This document shows, piece by piece, positions 5,621 to 8,267 of a stretch of DNA of 8,267 nt. Every line of letters starts with the position of its first letter. Position 1 is the first letter of the stretch. Position numbers and translations under genes: made by a program. Below the pieces are notes generated by a model. That model had not been told where the DNA came from. It saw only the letters and a program-made list of their open reading frames with translations, and searched no databases. Source of the DNA: an uncultured Thermoleophilia bacterium (lineage in GTDB: Bacteria > Actinomycetota > Thermoleophilia > UBA2241); the NCBI GenBank assembly GCA_903921965.1, contig CAIXSE010000125.1, forward strand, positions 1 through 8,267, in the 5' to 3' direction.

Positions 5621-6394
5621 ATGTCAACAGATGGAGTGACCCGGCGGCGGCGCACACGCGACGAGACGCGGGAGCTGCTCCTGACGGCGGCGATGCGGCT
5701 CGTGACCGGGCGCATGTCCGGTCACCACGAGGCTCCGGCGGTCAACCCGCTCGCCGACGTGCTGCTCACCGACGTGCTCCACGAGGCCAACCGCGCCCTC
5801 AAGGCCGAGGACCCCGGGGCGCGGAAGATGACCACCGGAGCCGCCTACAACATCTGGCCGGCGCAGACCGACTTCCAGATGGACCTCATGTCCCGCGTGC
5901 TCGACGCCGCCGCCACCCCGGGCATCGAGCGCGTGCGCGCGACGACCCTCGACGGCCTCGCCCGCCAGCTGCCCTGGCAGGAGGTCCTGGCGGCCACCAT
6001 CGAGACCGACTTCCGCGAATCCTTCGCGGAGCCCACGATGTTCCTCATGATCGGCGTCGCGGCCCTCGGCCCGCCGGACAAAGTGGACGCGGGCGAACAG
6101 CGAGCCAACGAGCGTTACCTCGCCGAGACCGGAGAGCTCCTCGGCGCGATCATCCGCTACGCGGGACGGCGACTGCGCCCGGGCCGGGGCATCGACGACC
6201 TCGTGTGGGCGATGGAAGCTCTCGAGACCGGGATGCTCCTGCGCCGCCGGGTCGCCCCCGACGTCCCGCTGCGACGCGACGCCGCCGGGCGCAGCGCCTT
6301 GGCGAGCGCGGCCGTCGGCGTCGTCGAGGCGTTCACGGAACCCGTGGGAGACACGCCGACGGCCGGCGACGAGCCCGTCTGGGGAGCGGGGTGA
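5621..6394 (+). CDS. TetR-like transcriptional regulator
   Basis: A 257-residue protein with a TetR-style N-terminus: a basic tail RRRRTRDETRELLLTAAMRL, then an atypical helix-turn-helix. The helix corresponding to TetR helix 2 is LADVLLTDVLHEAN (44-57). The recognition helix region is MTTGAAYNIWPAQTDFQMDL (70-89), like the T-x-G-A-x-Y-x-x-W-x-x-x-x-x-F pattern of a group of actinobacterial TetR proteins. An insertion (RMSGHHEAPAVNP, 31-43) separates helix 1 and helix 2. The rest is the helical ligand-binding/dimer domain with no recognisable ligand motif. No clear Shine-Dalgarno supports any start: ATG 5621 is preferred, GTG 5612 (three more residues) and GTG 5636 are alternatives, and the short predicted leader suggests near-leaderless translation. 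It is divergent from the solute-binding protein gene, the obvious target, and is followed after 10 bp by the MttB-like fragment gene, probably co-transcribed. Confidence 0.75.
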   Translation: MSTDGVTRRRRTRDETRELLLTAAMRLVTGRMSGHHEAPAVNPLADVLLTDVLHEANRALKAEDPGARKMTTGAAYNIWPAQTDFQMDLMSRVLDAAATPGIERVRATTLDGLARQLPWQEVLAATIETDFRESFAEPTMFLMIGVAALGPPDKVDAGEQRANERYLAETGELLGAIIRYAGRRLRPGRGIDDLVWAMEALETGMLLRRRVAPDVPLRRDAAGRSALASAAVGVVEAFTEPVGDTPTAGDEPVWGAG

Positions 6395-6404
6395 CGGGAC
6401 GGGC

Positions 6405-6920
6405 GTGAGCGACTTCGTGCACGGCGTACAGCTGTCGGTGTGGGACGCCGAGACCTGCGGGCGGGTCCACGAGGCGACGCCGGCCGCGCTGACGCTCGCG
6501 GCGCTCTCCCGCGCCACCCTGGTCCACGACCTCGGCTTCCTGGAGTCGGGCCTGCAGAGCTCGTACGAGGCCACCGCGTTCTGCGACGAGCTCGTCGGCT
6601 ACGTGCGCAGCTTCGCCGCCGGCGTCCCCGTCGACGAAGTGACGCTCGCCCTCGACGAGATCGACGCGGTGGGCCCGGGCGGGTCGTACCTGGGCCGACG
6701 CTTCACGCGGGCCCACGCGCGCGACTACTGGCAGGCGTCGCTGCTCGACCAGTGGGCCTTCGGCCACTGGCAGGGCGCCGGCGCGACAGACCTCACGGCC
6801 CGGCTCCGCGACAGAGTGGCCGGGCTGCGCGCCGCGCCGCCGCCGTTCGCGCTCCCGGACGCCGCCGAGGCGGTGCTGGAGCGCGAGCTCGCGCGGGCCG
6901 CCGCGGAGCGGCGCGGCTGA
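6405..6920 (+). CDS. Short MttB-like (COG5598) protein: C-terminal region only
   Basis: A 171-residue protein resembling only the last third of MttB-family trimethylamine/quaternary amine:corrinoid methyltransferases, which are normally near 470-500 residues. Family motifs are LVHDLGFLESGLQSSYEA (39-56), CDELVGYVRSF (60-70), VDEVTLALDEIDAVGPGGSY (76-95), TRAHARDYWQASLLDQ (101-116) and the final DLTARLRDRVAGL helix (129-141). Full-length members transfer a methyl group from the amine to a corrinoid protein; here most of the TIM barrel is absent, and the segment SVWDAETCGRVHE (11-23) seems to align with the family's D-A-K-x-x-D-x-Q region. The start is GTG with GGGACGGGC just upstream, 10 bp after the TetR stop. 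The upstream DNA is TetR coding sequence, so there is no missing N-terminus in another frame. The frame is intact across the motifs, so it could be a functional stand-alone domain or a recent truncation. No corrinoid protein gene is visible. Confidence 0.72.
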   Translation: MSDFVHGVQLSVWDAETCGRVHEATPAALTLAALSRATLVHDLGFLESGLQSSYEATAFCDELVGYVRSFAAGVPVDEVTLALDEIDAVGPGGSYLGRRFTRAHARDYWQASLLDQWAFGHWQGAGATDLTARLRDRVAGLRAAPPPFALPDAAEAVLERELARAAAERRG

Positions 6921-6957
6921 GAGCCGCGCCGGCCACGCCCCGGGGAGGCCGCGCCGC

Positions 6958-6959
<2 letters not shown>
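6906..6959. terminator. Inverted-repeat cluster at the MttB-like/ribH convergent junction
   Basis: CGGCGCGGCT (6909-6918) pairs perfectly with AGCCGCGCCG (6922-6931) around a 3-nt loop, making a 10-bp stem that covers the MttB-like stop codon. The same left arm, extended to GAGCGGCGCGGC (6906-6917), also pairs perfectly over 12 bp with GCCGCGCCGCTC (6948-6959), which overlaps the ribH stop. A bidirectional terminator is the simplest reading, although there is no T-tract. Confidence 0.55.
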
Positions 6960-7422
<463 letters not shown>

Positions 7423-7435
7423 CGTGCGACTCCTT

Positions 7436-8267
7436 TCAGCCCTCCGGCCCTTCCTCCTGCGAGTACAGGTCCTCGTGCTCGAGCAGGTGGCCCATGCGGT
7501 CCTTCTTGGTGCGCAGGTACGCCAGGTTGCCGTCCTGCGGCGGCACCTCGATGTGCTCGCGCCCGGTGATCTTGAGGCCGTAGCCCTCCAGCGCGACGAT
7601 CTTCTTGGGGTTGTTGGTCATGATGCGGATCGTCGAGAGGCCCAGGTCGGCGAGGATCTGCGCGCCGATCCCGTAGTCACGGAGATCGGGGGCGAAGCCC
7701 AGTTCGACGTTGGCGTCCACGGTGTCGAGACCCTGTTCCTGCAGCGCGTAAGCCTTGAGCTTGTTCAGCAGGCCGATGCCGCGGCCCTCCTGGCGCATGT
7801 ACAGGACGACGCCCGAGCCCACCTCCTCGATGCGGCGCATGGCCTCGGCCAGCTGCTCCCCGCAGTCGCACCGCAGGGAGCCGAAGGCGTCGCCGGTGAG
7901 GCACTCGGAGTGCACCCGCACGAGGACGTCCTTGCGTCCCGCGACCTCGCCTTTGACGAGGGCCACGTGGTGGGAGCCGTCGACCACCGACTCGTAGCCG
8001 ATGGCCTTGAAGTCGCCGTGCCTGGTGGGCATGGAGACGGTGGCCCCGCGCCGGATCAGCTTCTCGTTGCGGCGCCGGTATTTGATGAGGTCGGCCACCG
8101 TGACGATCTTGAGGCCGTGCTTCCGCGCATAGGGGACGAGGTCCGGGACCCGGGCCATGGTGCCGTCGTCGTTCATGATCTCGCAGATGACGGCGGCCGG
8201 GTACAGGCCGGCGAGGCGGGCGAGGTCGACGCCGGCCTCGGTCTGGCCGGCGCGCTCGAGCACGCCG
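7436..8267 (-). CDS. ribBA: Bifunctional DHBP synthase/GTP cyclohydrolase II, 5' end beyond window
   Basis: RibBA makes both riboflavin precursors: the RibB half converts ribulose 5-phosphate to 3,4-dihydroxy-2-butanone 4-phosphate and the RibA half opens GTP. The visible part has 275 residues plus one further in-frame codon (Gly) at the edge; roughly 120-140 N-terminal residues of RibB are missing. Numbering from the GTG at 8263, the end of RibB is [17 protein letters not shown] (4-20) and [15 protein letters not shown] (26-40). GTP cyclohydrolase II follows, with the zinc site [20 protein letters not shown] (119-138; Cys121, Cys132, Cys134), [20 protein letters not shown] (156-175) and [10 protein letters not shown] (195-204). 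The usual GHTEA His, a metal ligand in E. coli RibB (His153), is Gln7 here. The GTG at 8263 is internal to the family alignment, so it is not the start. The stop is 13 nt before ribH. Firm identification; activity of the RibB half is open. Confidence 0.96.
   Translation of the reverse strand, partial: GVLERAGQTEAGVDLARLAGLYPAAVICEIMNDDGTMARVPDLVPYARKHGLKIVTVADLIKYRRRNEKLIRRGATVSMPTRHGDFKAIGYESVVDGSHHVALVKGEVAGRKDVLVRVHSECLTGDAFGSLRCDCGEQLAEAMRRIEEVGSGVVLYMRQEGRGIGLLNKLKAYALQEQGLDTVDANVELGFAPDLRDYGIGAQILADLGLSTIRIMTNNPKKIVALEGYGLKITGREHIEVPPQDGNLAYLRTKKDRMGHLLEHEDLYSQEEGPEG

Noticed and set aside
5622..5629. TGTCAACA octamer over the TetR start, identical to operator box 3
   Set aside because: A single copy with no palindromic extension or phased partners; another octamer of the pattern (TGTACACA at 3976-3983) lies inside coding sequence, so isolated copies look like chance.
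5624..6574. 316-codon minus-strand frame opposite TetR and the MttB-like gene
   Set aside because: No recognisable domain, and it spans two well-supported plus-strand genes.
7423..7435. FMN riboswitch for the riboflavin genes
   Set aside because: The only non-coding gap visible between ribBA and ribH is 13 nt; any riboswitch would lie upstream of ribBA outside the window.

Overview
The window is a very GC-rich bacterial chromosome segment. Several start codons have strong GGAGG-type ribosome binding sites, intergenic gaps are short, many starts are GTG, and there is a lipoprotein-type solute-binding protein. Together with the protein styles (KstD-like flavoprotein, EthD protein, actinobacterial-looking TetR and FCD regulators, RibBA-RibH order) this suggests an actinobacterium, possibly of the Thermoleophilia kind. 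That assignment is an inference; there is no rRNA or other marker here to fix it.

Left part (1-3093): a GntR/FCD-family regulator (+) faces a long FAD-dependent dehydrogenase gene of the 3-ketosteroid dehydrogenase/fumarate reductase type (-). That gene is broken into two frames by a single extra base near 2300. A 208-bp divergent intergenic region follows, then a small EthD-domain protein (+). The intergenic region holds a striking regulatory site: three TGTnnACA boxes exactly 11 bp apart, inside a 30-bp near-palindrome that overlaps candidate promoters for both divergent genes. The box matches the operator style of FadR/FCD-type GntR repressors, so the GntR protein next door is the natural candidate regulator.

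Middle (3094-3715): about 620 bp without a confident intact gene. It contains what looks like the decayed C-terminal end of a beta-lactamase-related serine hydrolase and a doubtful 74-residue ORF with one hydrophobic segment.

Centre-right (3716-6920): an oligopeptide-type ABC transporter solute-binding lipoprotein (-) with no permease or ATPase nearby is divergent from a TetR-like regulator (+). The regulator is followed after 10 bp by a 171-residue protein that corresponds only to the C-terminal part of the MttB (trimethylamine/quaternary amine:corrinoid methyltransferase) family. The TetR-SBP divergence suggests local control of an uptake function; the MttB-like fragment hints at methylated amines as a theme, but this is speculative.

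Right end (6958-8267, -): two riboflavin biosynthesis genes, ribBA (5' end beyond the window) followed by ribH. They are housekeeping genes that bound the accessory-looking block. A GC-rich inverted-repeat cluster sits at the convergent junction with the MttB-like gene. The overall picture is a small catabolic/regulatory block, partly decaying, beside a core riboflavin operon.
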